From: Nitrosovibrio sp. Nv4
GTDB taxonomy: Bacteria > Pseudomonadota > Gammaproteobacteria > Burkholderiales > Nitrosomonadaceae
DNA length: 33,198 bases
NCBI GenBank assembly: GCA_945860135.1
Contig: CAMAPK010000005.1
Location: forward strand, 66,118-99,315
Reading direction: 5' to 3'
This document shows, piece after piece, positions 1 to 13,360 of this stretch; within the stretch, counting starts at the first letter, position 1; each line of letters starts with the position of its first letter. The notes under the pieces were generated by a model. It saw only the letters and a program-made list of their open reading frames with translations, made no database searches and was not told the origin of the DNA. The position numbers were made by a program, and so were the translations under genes.

Positions 1-44
1 CTTGGTGCTACCTTCTTCGGGATGACAGAACTGAGAGGGTGCCT

Positions 45-1427
45 TCATTTTCCACTTTTCGTTTTTTTTACCGGCCGTTTCCACCCGGCGATGCTCATCT
101 GTTTGGCACGTGACAGAGTCAGGCTCTGCGGCGGCGTGTTCCTGGTGATGGTCGAACCCGCGCCTATGGTCGTGCCTTTTGCTACTGTCAGCGGCGCGAT
201 CAACTGGGTATCGGAGCCGATAAATACGTCGTCTTCGATGATGGTCTGGTGTTTGTTGGCACCATCATAATTGCAGGTAATGGTTCCGGCACCAATGTTG
301 ACATTCTTGCCGACAATGGCATCGCCGATGTAACTCAAATGATTCGCTTTGCTGCCGGTGGCGATGCTGCTGTTTTTGACTTCGACAAAATTGCCGATAT
401 GGACTTCGCTCGCAAGCCGGGTTCCGGGACGAATACGGGCATAAGGCCCGATGCGGCAGTTCTTCCCGATTTCGGCATTTTCGATATGGCTGAACGGAGC
501 GATCAGCGTTCCTGCTGCAATCTTTACATTCTTCAAAATGCTGTGAGCGCCCACTCTCACGTTATCACCTAGCTGTACCGTACCTTCAAAAATGCAGTTG
601 ATGTCGATTGCGACGTCACCACCGCAGGCAAGCTGGCCGCGAATGTCGATACGCGCCGGATCGGCCAGGGTTACGCCTTGTTCCAGCAACCTGCTGGCGG
701 ATTCGTGCTGATAAATACGCTCAAGTGCCGCCAGTTGCGCTTTGCTGTTGATGCCCAGTATTTCCCAGACATGACCCGGTTGGGCAGCCTCTACTCTGAC
801 CCCATCCTTGACTGCCAGCGCCACGATATCGGTGAGGTAATACTCCTTCTGCGCATTCCTGTTCTCCAGTCTGGGCAGCCAGTCGTGCAGATACTGATTG
901 GGAATCGCCATGATGCCGGTATTGATCTCGCGGATCTGCCGCTGGGCCTTGCTGGCGTCCTTGTCTTCGACAATGGCGGTGATCTTGTCACCCCCGCTGC
1001 TGCGCACGATCCTGCCGTAGCCGCAAGGCTCGTCCAGTTCCAGCGTGAGCAAGGCAAGATATTTTGCTGCCGCCGTTGCTATCAACCCCTGCAGGGTTTC
1101 AACCTTGGTCAGGGGTACATCGCCATACAACACCAGTGTCACGCCTTTCTTGTCCAGATGCGGCAGCGTTTGCATCAGCGCATGGCCTGTGCCCAGTTGC
1201 GGCTCCTGTTTTACCCAGATGAGCTTCCTGTCGGCTATCGTCTGCGGCACGGTTTCGCCGCCGTGACCGTATACCACGCAGATTTTTTCCGGCACCAGCG
1301 CACGCGCCGTGTCGAGCACATGGGAAAGCAGCGGCCTGCCAGCCAGCGGGTGCAGCACTTTGGGCAGTGTCGAGTGCATGCGCTTGCCGAGTCCGGCGGC
1401 GAGAATGACTATGTTCAGTTTGGGCAC
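45..1427 (-). CDS. glmU: Bifunctional UDP-N-acetylglucosamine pyrophosphorylase / glucosamine-1-phosphate N-acetyltransferase
   Basis: This 460-residue cytoplasmic enzyme acetylates glucosamine-1-phosphate and then couples it to UTP, giving UDP-GlcNAc for peptidoglycan and LPS. The N-terminal uridyltransferase shows the nucleotide-binding signature LAAGLGKRM with a following P-K at residues 9-23. From about residue 250 the protein is a left-handed beta-helix of hexapeptide repeats, with the acetyltransferase region around NHLSYIGDA and NIGAGTITCNYDG. Length matches the family. The start is GTG at 1425-1427, because MPKLNIVILAAG fits the family N-terminus. It lies downstream of atpC, as in many proteobacteria, but is separated from it by a terminator and a candidate promoter. 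GlmM, which makes its substrate, is encoded at 28478. Confidence 0.97.
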   Translation of the reverse strand: MPKLNIVILAAGLGKRMHSTLPKVLHPLAGRPLLSHVLDTARALVPEKICVVYGHGGETVPQTIADRKLIWVKQEPQLGTGHALMQTLPHLDKKGVTLVLYGDVPLTKVETLQGLIATAAAKYLALLTLELDEPCGYGRIVRSSGGDKITAIVEDKDASKAQRQIREINTGIMAIPNQYLHDWLPRLENRNAQKEYYLTDIVALAVKDGVRVEAAQPGHVWEILGINSKAQLAALERIYQHESASRLLEQGVTLADPARIDIRGQLACGGDVAIDINCIFEGTVQLGDNVRVGAHSILKNVKIAAGTLIAPFSHIENAEIGKNCRIGPYARIRPGTRLASEVHIGNFVEVKNSSIATGSKANHLSYIGDAIVGKNVNIGAGTITCNYDGANKHQTIIEDDVFIGSDTQLIAPLTVAKGTTIGAGSTITRNTPPQSLTLSRAKQMSIAGWKRPVKKTKSGK

Positions 1428-1574
1428 GACAGTGGGCGGTAATCAAGCATTCGTGAAAAGTGTGACAGCAGAGGGTGAGAGCCTGTTTCTTCCCACAGCG
1501 CTTTCAGGCATGGCGTGAGGCACGCTGCAGAATTGGCATGGATGAGTCGGGCGTGTTTGGATGGACATGGCTGG

Positions 1575-1603
1575 ATTCTAGAGCTTTAGCGGGATAACGG
1601 CAA
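1575..1603 (-). promoter_or_regulatory. Candidate sigma70 promoter of glmU
   Basis: Reading the minus strand, TTGCCG (-35, at 1598-1603) and TAGAAT (-10, at 1575-1580) are separated by exactly 17 bases. The site lies between the atp terminator and the glmU start, so it would give glmU its own transcript with a leader of roughly 140 bases. The -10 is the same hexamer as in the candidate atp promoter. The -35 matches the consensus at only four of six bases, so this is a prediction. Confidence 0.4.
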
Positions 1604-1643
1604 CCCACGGAGAATTTGTTCGGCACCCTGGTTCCAGAGAAAG

Positions 1644-1669
1644 AAAAAGGCGGACAAGGCCGCCTTTTT
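1644..1669 (-). terminator. Intrinsic terminator of the atp operon
   Basis: A perfect 10-bp stem (AAAAAGGCGG pairing with CCGCCTTTTT) with a 6-base loop lies about 20 bases past the atpC stop codon. On the minus strand the right arm ends in five T and is followed by CTTTCTC. This is a classical rho-independent terminator separating atpC from glmU. The A/T arms make it look usable in both directions, but no plus-strand gene ends nearby. Confidence 0.85.
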
Positions 1670-1689
1670 CAGGAGAGAGATGAAGTGAC

Positions 1690-2112
1690 TTAATGTCCGC
1701 GTTTTCTGAGCTTCTGAATCGCCGCCAACTGTGCGATCGACTCGGCCAGCTCCGCCTGGGCACGGGCATAATCCATATTGGAGGAGCGATCTTTCAGGGC
1801 TTCCTCCGCACGTTTCTTGGCTTCTATTGCCTTGGCTTCATCCAGATTGGCGCCACGCACGGCGGTATCGGCAAGAATGGTCACCACGTCTGGCTGTATC
1901 TCCAGCATGCCGCCGGAGACATAAATCAGCTCTTCTTCCTGCAGCGGTGCCTTGATCCGCACCGAGCCGGGCTTGATCCGGGTCAGCATGGGCGTGTGGT
2001 GCGGGTAAATGCCCACTTCGCCCGCTTCTGCTGGCGCCACCAGAAACTCGGCAGGACCTGAGTAGATCGATTCCTCGGCACTGACGATATCAACGTGAAA
2101 TACGGTGCTCAT
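1690..2112 (-). CDS. atpC: F1Fo ATP synthase subunit epsilon
   Basis: The 140-residue epsilon subunit of the central stalk turns with gamma and can inhibit ATP hydrolysis. The N-terminal beta-sandwich is recognisable ([13 protein letters not shown], then [19 protein letters not shown] and the [18 protein letters not shown] stretch). It is followed by a charged helical C-terminal domain from about residue 88. Start ATG, with the family-typical N-terminus [13 protein letters not shown]. It is the last gene of the operon, 51 bases after atpD and just before the terminator. Confidence 0.97.
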   Translation of the reverse strand: MSTVFHVDIVSAEESIYSGPAEFLVAPAEAGEVGIYPHHTPMLTRIKPGSVRIKAPLQEEELIYVSGGMLEIQPDVVTILADTAVRGANLDEAKAIEAKKRAEEALKDRSSNMDYARAQAELAESIAQLAAIQKLRKRGH

Positions 2113-2163
2113 CTAAGTTTCCAGTTATATGATGGGTCAGTCGCGTCTATAAAAAAGCTTCTG

Positions 2164-3552
<1,389 letters not shown>

Positions 3553-3573
3553 CTAAATACTAAATCAAAAAGT

Positions 3574-4455
3574 TTAAACTGCTGCCGCGCCGCCGACGAT
3601 TTCCGACAATTCCTTGGTAATCGCAGCTTGCCGGGATTTGTTGTAGATCAGCGTCAATTCGTCTATCACGCTGCCGGCATTGTCGGACGCGGCTTTCATT
3701 GCCACCATCCGCGCCGATTGTTCCGACGCCATGTTCTCGGTCAGCGCCTGGTAAATCAGCGCCTCGACGTAGCGCACCATGATGTCGTCAATCACGGGTT
3801 TGGCTTCAGGTTCGTAAATGTAATCCCACACGCCTTTCTGCCCCTTGGGACCTTCGCCTCCTCTGAGGCGCTCGTCGGACAGCGGCAGCAACTGCTCCAT
3901 CACCGGTTCCTGTTTCATGGTGTTGATGAAGCGGGTGTAGAAAATGTAGACACGGTCGAAGCGATCCTGGGTATATCCGTCCAGAATAATTTTCACCGCG
4001 CCAATCAGCTTTGCCAGATCGGGCGCATCCCCCAGACCGATAACATGCGAAATCACGTTGGCGCCGAGCCGGTTCATGAAACCAAAACCCTTGTTGCCAA
4101 TGCAGCAAGCCTCGATCTGCTCGCCTTCCCCTTCCCACGCCTTCATTTTGCCCAGTGCCATGCGCAACACGTTGGTGTTGAGACCGCCGCACAAACCCTT
4201 GTCGGAAGTGACCACGACAATACCGATGCGTTTGACCGTATCCCGCTCTATCAGAAACGGATGACGATACTCGGTGTTGGCGCGGCTCATGTGTGCTGCG
4301 ACATTACGGATCTTTTCGCCGTAGGGGCGCGCTTTCTTCATGCGCTCTTGTGCCTTGCGCATTTTGGAAGCAGCCACCATTTCCATGGCGCGCGTGATCT
4401 TCTGCGTATTCTTGACGCTTTTGATCTTGTTGCGGACTTCTCTGCTGCCGGCCAT
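3574..4455 (-). CDS. atpG: F1Fo ATP synthase subunit gamma
   Basis: The 293-residue central-stalk subunit transmits rotation from the c-ring to the catalytic head. The N-terminal helix [20 protein letters not shown] with [17 protein letters not shown] is diagnostic. The C-terminal helix ([28 protein letters not shown]) carries the conserved family signature. Length is typical. It starts 3 bases after the atpA stop codon, consistent with translational coupling. Confidence 0.98.
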   Translation of the reverse strand: MAGSREVRNKIKSVKNTQKITRAMEMVAASKMRKAQERMKKARPYGEKIRNVAAHMSRANTEYRHPFLIERDTVKRIGIVVVTSDKGLCGGLNTNVLRMALGKMKAWEGEGEQIEACCIGNKGFGFMNRLGANVISHVIGLGDAPDLAKLIGAVKIILDGYTQDRFDRVYIFYTRFINTMKQEPVMEQLLPLSDERLRGGEGPKGQKGVWDYIYEPEAKPVIDDIMVRYVEALIYQALTENMASEQSARMVAMKAASDNAGSVIDELTLIYNKSRQAAITKELSEIVGGAAAV

Positions 4456-4458
4456 CGG

Positions 4459-6000
4459 TTAATACGTTCCGTTTGTCTTGAAGTCCTGGATCGCGGCGTC
4501 GAGCTCTTTCTCGGTCGCAGCGTCGAGGTCTTTGCTGGTTTCAATCTTGTCCATAATGGCGCCGTATTTGCTGCGCATATGGCCTTTCAGTGCCGATTCA
4601 AACGCCAGCGCGCGCTTTACTTCCACATCGTCCAGATAGCCTTTGTTGACGGCAAACAGCGTGAGCGCCATTTCAGACACGCTCAGGGTGGCGTATTGCG
4701 CCTGTTTCATCAGTTCGGTCACCATCTTGCCGCGTTCCAATTGCTTGCGGGTGGCTTCGTCGAGATCGGAAGCGAACTGTGCAAATGCGGCCAGTTCACG
4801 ATACTGCGCAAGCGCCAGACGCACACCGCCACCCAGTTTCTTGATGACTTTGGTTTGCGCCGCACCGCCCACGCGCGACACTGAAACACCGGCATTGATC
4901 GCAGGGCGGATGCCGGCATTGAACAGATCGGTTTCCAGAAAAATCTGGCCATCGGTAATTGAAATCACATTGGTGGGAACGAAGGCGGTCACGTCGCCAG
5001 CCTGAGTCTCGATCACCGGTAATGCAGTCAATGAGCCGGTCTTGCCTTTGACTGCTCCGTTGGTGGCTTTTTCCACGTACGCTGCACTGACGCGAGCGGC
5101 ACGTTCCAGCAAACGCGAGTGCAAATAAAATACGTCGCCAGGATAGGCTTCGCGACCGGGCGGCCGACGCAGCAGCAGTGAAATCTGCCGGTAGGCCCAG
5201 GCTTGTTTGGTCAGGTCATCATAAATGATGAGAGCGTCTTCGCCCTTGTCGCGGAAGTATTCGCCCATGGTGCAGCCGGAATAGGGGGCAATGAACTGCA
5301 TCGCTGCCGATTCGGATGCGGTGGCGGCCACCACGATGGTGTACTCCATTGCGCCGTGCTCTTCCAGCTTGCGCACCACGTTAGCGATGGACGAGGCTTT
5401 CTGCCCGATCGCAACGTAGATGCAAACCATGTTCTCGCCCTTCTGGTTGATGATCGCGTCTATCGCCACTGCAGTCTTGCCAGTCTGGCGGTCGCCGATG
5501 ATCAATTCGCGCTGGCCGCGCCCGACCGGCACCATGGCATCAATTGATTTCAGTCCGGTCTGTACCGGCTGATTCACCGATTGACGCCAGATCACGCCGG
5601 GTGCAATTTTTTCGATCGGTTCAGAGCCTTGCGCGGTTATCGGACCCTTGCCGTCGATCGGCTGTCCCAGCGCGTTGACTACGCGGCCCATCAATCCTTC
5701 GCCGACCGGGACTTCCAGGATGCGGCCAGTACACTTGACGGTATCACCCTCGGTGATGTGCTCGTAGGCGCCCATAATCACTGCACCAACGGAGTCGCGC
5801 TCGAGGTTGAGGGCAAGACCGAAAGTATTGCCGGGAAATTCCAGCATCTCGCCTTGCATCACGTCGGACAGACCGTGAATGCGCACGATACCGTCAGTCA
5901 CCGAAACGATGGTGCCTTGGGTACGGACTTCCGCAGTAGTGGCAAGTCCTTCGATTCTGCTTTTGATCAGTTCACTGATTTCAGATGGATTTAACTGCAT
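4459..6000 (-). CDS. atpA: F1Fo ATP synthase subunit alpha
   Basis: The 513-residue non-catalytic nucleotide-binding subunit alternates with beta in the F1 hexamer. The N-terminus [16 protein letters not shown] is the usual delta-contact helix. The P-loop GDRQTGKT is at residues 169-176. The segment [15 protein letters not shown] carries the arginine that reaches into the catalytic site. Length is as expected. It lies 12 bases after atpH. Confidence 0.98.
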   Translation of the reverse strand: MQLNPSEISELIKSRIEGLATTAEVRTQGTIVSVTDGIVRIHGLSDVMQGEMLEFPGNTFGLALNLERDSVGAVIMGAYEHITEGDTVKCTGRILEVPVGEGLMGRVVNALGQPIDGKGPITAQGSEPIEKIAPGVIWRQSVNQPVQTGLKSIDAMVPVGRGQRELIIGDRQTGKTAVAIDAIINQKGENMVCIYVAIGQKASSIANVVRKLEEHGAMEYTIVVAATASESAAMQFIAPYSGCTMGEYFRDKGEDALIIYDDLTKQAWAYRQISLLLRRPPGREAYPGDVFYLHSRLLERAARVSAAYVEKATNGAVKGKTGSLTALPVIETQAGDVTAFVPTNVISITDGQIFLETDLFNAGIRPAINAGVSVSRVGGAAQTKVIKKLGGGVRLALAQYRELAAFAQFASDLDEATRKQLERGKMVTELMKQAQYATLSVSEMALTLFAVNKGYLDDVEVKRALAFESALKGHMRSKYGAIMDKIETSKDLDAATEKELDAAIQDFKTNGTY

Positions 6001-6012
6001 TTCAAATAACTC

Positions 6013-6549
6013 CTAGCTTTTAAGGGCAACGGCCATGGCTTCCAATTTGCCGCGCACGGATGCGTCGAGCACTTCGTCACCGATTTCAACTTTCACTCCA
6101 CCGATTAATTCCGGGTTTACACTTACCTTCGCTTCTATTTTGCGTTTAAACTTGGCCTCAAGGTTTATCACCAAGTCCTTCAGTTGCGCATCATTCATGG
6201 CAAATGCGGAAGTAACATGCGCTTCCAATACGCCTTCATGTTGCGCCTTCAGTTGTTCGAACAGTTCGCTTACTTGCGGCAGTACTTCGACCCGGCCGTT
6301 TTCCACCAGCAGCAGAACAAAATTGCGGCCTTCGTTGTTGAGCTTGTTACCACAGATGCTGAGAAGCAGCTCGCTCAATCGTTTGGCTGGAATTTTCGGG
6401 TCGCCGATCAGGGCGCGAATACGCTCGTCACCGGTTATCGCAGCCGTGAGCTGCAGCATGTCGGACCAGGCGGGCAGCGTATTATTCGCCCGGGCCAGCT
6501 TGAATACCGCTTCCGCATAGGGCCGTGCAATGGTGCGGGCTTCGGCCAT
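6013..6549 (-). CDS. atpH: F1Fo ATP synthase subunit delta
   Basis: The 178-residue delta subunit joins the peripheral stalk to the top of F1. The N-terminal helical domain begins with TIARPYAEAVFKLA, the OSCP/delta signature. The C-terminal part (VTSAFAMNDAQLKDLVINLEAKFKRKIE and then NPELIGGVKVEIGDEVLDASVRGKLE) matches the family's conserved end. It is separated by 3 bases from atpF, as expected in this operon. Confidence 0.97.
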   Translation of the reverse strand: MAEARTIARPYAEAVFKLARANNTLPAWSDMLQLTAAITGDERIRALIGDPKIPAKRLSELLLSICGNKLNNEGRNFVLLLVENGRVEVLPQVSELFEQLKAQHEGVLEAHVTSAFAMNDAQLKDLVINLEAKFKRKIEAKVSVNPELIGGVKVEIGDEVLDASVRGKLEAMAVALKS

Positions 6550-6552
6550 TGC

Positions 6553-7023
6553 TTACAGCTCCGCTTTGATGGAGGTGAGCAGGTCGGCGTGAGTTTTGGC
6601 GTCTACTTCGCGCCGCAGGATTTTCGCGGCACCTGCTATGGCCAGGTCGGCCACCTGCTGACGCAATGTTTCCTTGGCGCGAAACACTTCCTGCTCCACT
6701 TCTGCCTTGGCGCCGACGAGGATGCGATCGCTTTCATCCTTGGCGGTTCCCTTCGCTTCCTCAATGATCTGGGAGGCGCGTTTTTCTGCCTGGACAATAA
6801 TGTCAGCAGCCCGTTGCTTGGCTTCTTTCAGTGCATCAGCGGAACGGTGGCTGGCCAGCTCCAGTTCATGCTTGCCGCGTTCACCCGCTGCCAGACCGTC
6901 GGCTATGGTTTTCTGGCGGTCTTCAATCGCACGCATCAACGGCGGCCAGACAAATTTGACCGTAAACCAGATGAATATGGCAAAGGCCGCCGCCTGAGAA
7001 AAAAGGGTGAAATTGATATTCAT
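6553..7023 (-). CDS. atpF: F1Fo ATP synthase subunit b
   Basis: This 156-residue peripheral-stalk subunit is membrane-anchored. A single transmembrane segment spans about residues 7-27 ([20 protein letters not shown]). The rest is a long charged Ala/Glu/Lys-rich coiled coil, typical of the b dimer that holds delta and alpha against rotation. Length equals the E. coli protein. It lies between atpE and atpH. Confidence 0.97.
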   Translation of the reverse strand: MNINFTLFSQAAAFAIFIWFTVKFVWPPLMRAIEDRQKTIADGLAAGERGKHELELASHRSADALKEAKQRAADIIVQAEKRASQIIEEAKGTAKDESDRILVGAKAEVEQEVFRAKETLRQQVADLAIAGAAKILRREVDAKTHADLLTSIKAEL

Positions 7024-7059
7024 GGCTAGCCCCTAATAATGGTACCGAGAGCTGGCATA

Positions 7060-8198
<1,139 letters not shown>

Positions 8199-8214
8199 TT
8201 AGTGCCTGCTCAAA

Positions 8215-8607
8215 CTATTTAATCTGTGGGGCCACTCTTGTATCATCCGGGACAAACAACGCCATGCCGAAGATCAGGACAGTGATGGCGAATGTTCCGA
8301 TGAAGCTTACTGCAACAACATCCTTGTAAAACGTCAGTACCAGCCAGAGCAAAGCTATCATGGCCATGATTTTTACCGCTTCCGCCCGCAGTGCGGTTTT
8401 TAGCGCCCCACTTATGGTAGCGCCATGGTAGCGTGAGACAATGGTTGCGTAAGCAGCAGCGGCGACAATACTCACCACCCCTCCCAGAAACGCCGAGACT
8501 GCACCGTGGAATCCCCATATTGGGGCGAGGATCAGTACCATCACCACGGTGACGATCAATTGCCAGCGCATGATGGTGCGTACCGGCTTGCTTCGTATCC
8601 AAGGCAT
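8215..8607 (-). CDS. atpI: ATP synthase assembly protein AtpI
   Basis: This 130-residue hydrophobic protein has four predicted membrane segments (about residues 14-31, 34-55, 75-92 and 97-117). It is first in the atp operon, which is the position and topology of AtpI, a factor that assists c-ring assembly. The sequence itself is poorly conserved in this family, so the call relies on topology and position. No strong ribosome binding site is visible before the ATG. The promoter candidate lies 174 bases upstream. Confidence 0.88.
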   Translation of the reverse strand: MPWIRSKPVRTIMRWQLIVTVVMVLILAPIWGFHGAVSAFLGGVVSIVAAAAYATIVSRYHGATISGALKTALRAEAVKIMAMIALLWLVLTFYKDVVAVSFIGTFAITVLIFGMALFVPDDTRVAPQIK

Positions 8608-8909
8608 AATTTGGCGTCTGTCAGAAAAGCTGAACTGCTTGGTGTGATACTGAGGATGCTGAAAGTGTACTTTCAGGTGAATTGCGTTTTTCCATTTCCC
8701 GGGCCAGCGCTTATCCTCTGTTCTCCGGCATCAGGCCGAAGCAGTAAAACCCAACGTTTGTCTGTATTTTGAAAACGCGAATTCTAATCTGTCCGAGCGC
8801 GCCAGTCAATGGGGAGTCTCTTTCAGGATGATACAAGTTTGAATGAGAAAGATATATTTTCGGCAGTACGCGTGTCGAATTCACGGTGCCAGCGATGGAT
8901 GCGCACCTG
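8608..8909. other. Intergenic region carrying the atp operon leader and promoter
   Basis: This 302-base gap separates the pilU stop codon from the atpI start, both on the minus strand. It contains the candidate atp promoter at 8781-8809, then an untranslated leader of about 170 bases with no convincing long hairpin. I found no small gene, RNA gene or clear pilU terminator in it. Confidence 0.6.
8781..8809 (-). promoter_or_regulatory. Candidate sigma70 promoter of the atp operon
   Basis: On the minus strand, TTGACT (-35, 8804-8809; five of six consensus bases) and TAGAAT (-10, 8781-8786; five of six) are 17 bases apart, the ideal spacing. The site lies upstream of atpI, the first gene of the nine-gene operon, and would direct its transcription. 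This is the best promoter match I found in the window. Confidence 0.65.
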
Positions 8910-10070
8910 TCAGCTAAACTTCAAGTGCTCAATTCCCGAACTCAGATCCCGATCCTTTGCTTCTGCTCCCTGAAGTTTGATTTGCAAACGCAGTTCGTTC
9001 ATGGAATCGGCATTTCTCAGGGCGTCCTCGTAACTGATTTTACCGGCTTCGTACAACTCAAACAGTGCTGTGTCGAAGGTCTGCATGCCGAGTTCGCGGG
9101 ATTTTTTCATGATTTCCTTGATCTCATGAACCTCGCCTTTGAAGATCAGATCGGAGATCAGTGGGGAATTGAGCATGATTTCAATTGCCGCTGTTCGACC
9201 TTCGCCCCCTTTTAACGGCAGCAATCTTTGCGCCACCACCGCTTTCAAGTTCAATGACAAGTCCATTAGCAGTTGCGCTCTGCGTTCTTCCGGAAAGAAA
9301 TTGATGATGCGGTCGAGTACCTGGTTGGCGCTGTTGGCATGCAGTGTACCCATGCACAGATGGCCGGTTTCGGCGAAGGCAATCGCGTGTTCCATGGTTT
9401 CGCGTTCGCGGATCTCGCCAATCAGAATCACATCCGGCGCCTGGCGTAAAGTATTCTTCAGAGCGGATTCCCACGAATCCGTATCTACCCCCACCTCACG
9501 TTGGGTTATCACGCAGTTGATGTGCTCGTGCACGAATTCTACCGGGTCTTCAATAGTGATGATATGGCCGTGGCTGTTTTTGTTGCGGTAGCCGATCATC
9601 GCCGCGAGTGAAGTGGATTTGCCGGAACCGGTACCGCCGACAAAAATCACCAGGCCGCGCTTGCTCATCACCACATCTTTCAATACTGGCGGCAATCCCA
9701 GTGCATCAAACTCCGGGATCGCGGTGGTGATGGTGCGCAGCACCAGACCCACGCGTTGCTGCTGGACGAAGGCGTTGACGCGGAAACGTCCAATCCCGGA
9801 GGGATGAATGGCAAAGTTACACTCTTTGTTCGTCTCGAATTCTGCGGCCTGCTTGTCGTTCATGATGGCACGCGCCAGCTCGGCGGTATGTTGCGGCGTC
9901 AATGGTTGACTGGATACCGGAGTCATTTCTCCGTCCACCTTGAAGGCGGGAGGGAAGCCGGCGGTAATGAACATGTCCGAGGCTTTTTTGCTGAGCATCA
10001 GGCGTAGCAGATCAAAGATGAATTTTGTTGCCCGATCTGTTGTCTGATCCGTTGCCGAGTCTTGTTCCAT
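8910..10070 (-). CDS. pilU: Type IV pilus retraction-associated ATPase PilU
   Basis: This 386-residue cytoplasmic hexameric ATPase of the PilT/VirB11 family works with PilT in pilus retraction and twitching motility. The N-terminal PAS-like domain is followed by the Walker A motif GGTGSGKS (145-152), an Asp box (IITIEDPVEFVHEH), Walker B (DVILIGEIRERETM) and a His box (ETGHLCMGTLHANS). The PilT hallmark AIRNLIRE is absent; the equivalent segment reads PLISDLIFKGEVHEIKEIM. Together with its position after pilT, this identifies it as PilU. An SD-like GGAGTAACTC directly precedes the ATG. It follows pilT by 38 bases, so the two are probably co-transcribed. Confidence 0.93.
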   Translation of the reverse strand: MEQDSATDQTTDRATKFIFDLLRLMLSKKASDMFITAGFPPAFKVDGEMTPVSSQPLTPQHTAELARAIMNDKQAAEFETNKECNFAIHPSGIGRFRVNAFVQQQRVGLVLRTITTAIPEFDALGLPPVLKDVVMSKRGLVIFVGGTGSGKSTSLAAMIGYRNKNSHGHIITIEDPVEFVHEHINCVITQREVGVDTDSWESALKNTLRQAPDVILIGEIRERETMEHAIAFAETGHLCMGTLHANSANQVLDRIINFFPEERRAQLLMDLSLNLKAVVAQRLLPLKGGEGRTAAIEIMLNSPLISDLIFKGEVHEIKEIMKKSRELGMQTFDTALFELYEAGKISYEDALRNADSMNELRLQIKLQGAEAKDRDLSSGIEHLKFS

Positions 10071-10108
10071 GAGTTACTCCTGTATTTCTCAACTGTGGCC
10101 GGATAACA

Positions 10109-11152
10109 TCAGACTGGAAAATTGTCCTTGTTCATGGCCTTGGTACGGGCTTCCGCATTGGAAATAACATTACGCTTCACCAGATCTGTCAGATTCTGAT
10201 CCAGCGTTTGCATGCCGACACTCTGACTGGTCTGGATAGTCGAGTACATTTGCGCCACTTTCGCTTCACGGATCAAATTGCGGATCGCCGGAGTGCCGAT
10301 CATAATCTCATGTGCGGCTACCCGGCCGGTGCCATCCTTGGTCTTGAGCAATGCCTGCGAAATTACCGCACGCAGGGATTCTGACAACATGGCGCGCACC
10401 ATTTCTTTTTCTTCGGCCGGAAATACATCGATGATCCGGTCGATGGTCTTGGCGGCGGAACTGGTATGCAGTGTGCCAAACACCAGATGACCGGTTTCCG
10501 CTGCCGTCATCGCCAGACGGATAGTTTCCAGATCGCGCATCTCGCCCACCAGAATGATATCCGGGTCTTCACGCAGCGCTGAACGCAATGCATTGGCAAA
10601 GCTCCGGCTGTCGCGACCGATTTCACGCTGATTGATGAGACACTTCTTGCTTTCGTGGACGAATTCGATCGGATCTTCCAGTGTCAGGATGTGGCCGTGC
10701 TGATTTTCGTTGATGTCATTGATCATTGCCGCCAGGGTAGTGGACTTGCCGGAGCCGGTGGGGCCGGTTATCAGCACCACACCGCGCGGCTGTTTGGCAA
10801 TTTCAGCAAAAATTTTCGGTGCTTTCAGTTCTTCCAGGCTCAATACTTTCGATGGAATGGTGCGCATCACCGAGGCGGCGCCGCGCTGGGTATTGAACGC
10901 ATTCACCCGGAAGCGCGCCAGATTGGGTACGGCAAAAGAAAAATCGCATTCCAGATTTTCCTCATAGAATTTGCGCTGGCTGTCGTTCATGATGTCATAC
11001 ACCATGTCGTGCACATCCTTGTGCTCCATCACCGGCAAATTGATGCGCCTGATCTCGCCGTGCACCCGGATCATCGGCGGCATGCCCGCAGACAGATGCA
11101 GATCCGAGGCTTTATTCTTGACCACGAAAGCGAGTAGCTCTACTATATTCAT
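10109..11152 (-). CDS. pilT: Type IV pilus retraction ATPase PilT
   Basis: The 347-residue motor ATPase depolymerises type IV pili. The Walker A motif GPTGSGKST is at 130-138, the Asp box at LTLEDPIEF, Walker B at DIILVGEMRD with the catalytic glutamate about residue 204, and the His box at GHLVFGTLHT. The retraction-specific motif AIRNLIRE is at 289-296. An upstream in-frame ATG (11179) would add nine residues, but the family begins with MNIVELLAF, so I place the start at 11152. It is divergent from yggS. Confidence 0.96.
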   Translation of the reverse strand: MNIVELLAFVVKNKASDLHLSAGMPPMIRVHGEIRRINLPVMEHKDVHDMVYDIMNDSQRKFYEENLECDFSFAVPNLARFRVNAFNTQRGAASVMRTIPSKVLSLEELKAPKIFAEIAKQPRGVVLITGPTGSGKSTTLAAMINDINENQHGHILTLEDPIEFVHESKKCLINQREIGRDSRSFANALRSALREDPDIILVGEMRDLETIRLAMTAAETGHLVFGTLHTSSAAKTIDRIIDVFPAEEKEMVRAMLSESLRAVISQALLKTKDGTGRVAAHEIMIGTPAIRNLIREAKVAQMYSTIQTSQSVGMQTLDQNLTDLVKRNVISNAEARTKAMNKDNFPV

Positions 11153-11208
11153 CGTGATGCTCCGTCGGACGTGAGCCAATTCAGGAACGCGGGATAACCG
11201 CGCAGATT

Positions 11209-13204
<1,996 letters not shown>

Positions 13205-13235
13205 GAAACCCCCGCTGCACGATGCTAAAGCTTAA

Positions 13236-13334
13236 ACCGCAGAGGACACCGAGGAGGCAGAGGAAAAGCAAAATAAACAGAGAGGATTTGCAGGATTACA
13301 TTCTATTTTTTGTTTTGTCTGATTCTGAATCCCC
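13236..13334. repeat. Possible degenerate dispersed intergenic repeat
   Basis: The gap between rsmD and the M16 peptidase starts with ACCGCAGAGGACACCGAGGA and continues with further AGAGG units (13236-13268). It then has AGAGGATTTGCAGGATTACA (13281-13300), partly mirrored by TCTGATTCTGAATCCCC (13318-13334) around a T-rich centre. GCAGAGGA-type and GGATTTACAGGATT-type intergenic repeats are familiar in many environmental bacterial genomes; assigning this copy to them is my inference from memory. No coding potential is visible. Confidence 0.35.
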
Positions 13335-13360
13335 CCAGTCCTTTGCGGCGAATAACTTTA

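Noticed and set aside
678..1442. A 254-codon plus-strand frame over glmU
   Set aside because: It is antisense to a clear GlmU and has no family resemblance.
6184..7029. A 281-codon plus-strand frame over atpH and atpF
   Set aside because: It is antisense to intact subunit genes and its composition has no protein-family features; it is a shadow of codon bias.
11188..11202. CGCGG/CCGCG hairpin just before the yggS start
   Set aside because: The stem is only five base pairs in a GC-rich stretch; it could affect initiation but is too short to call.
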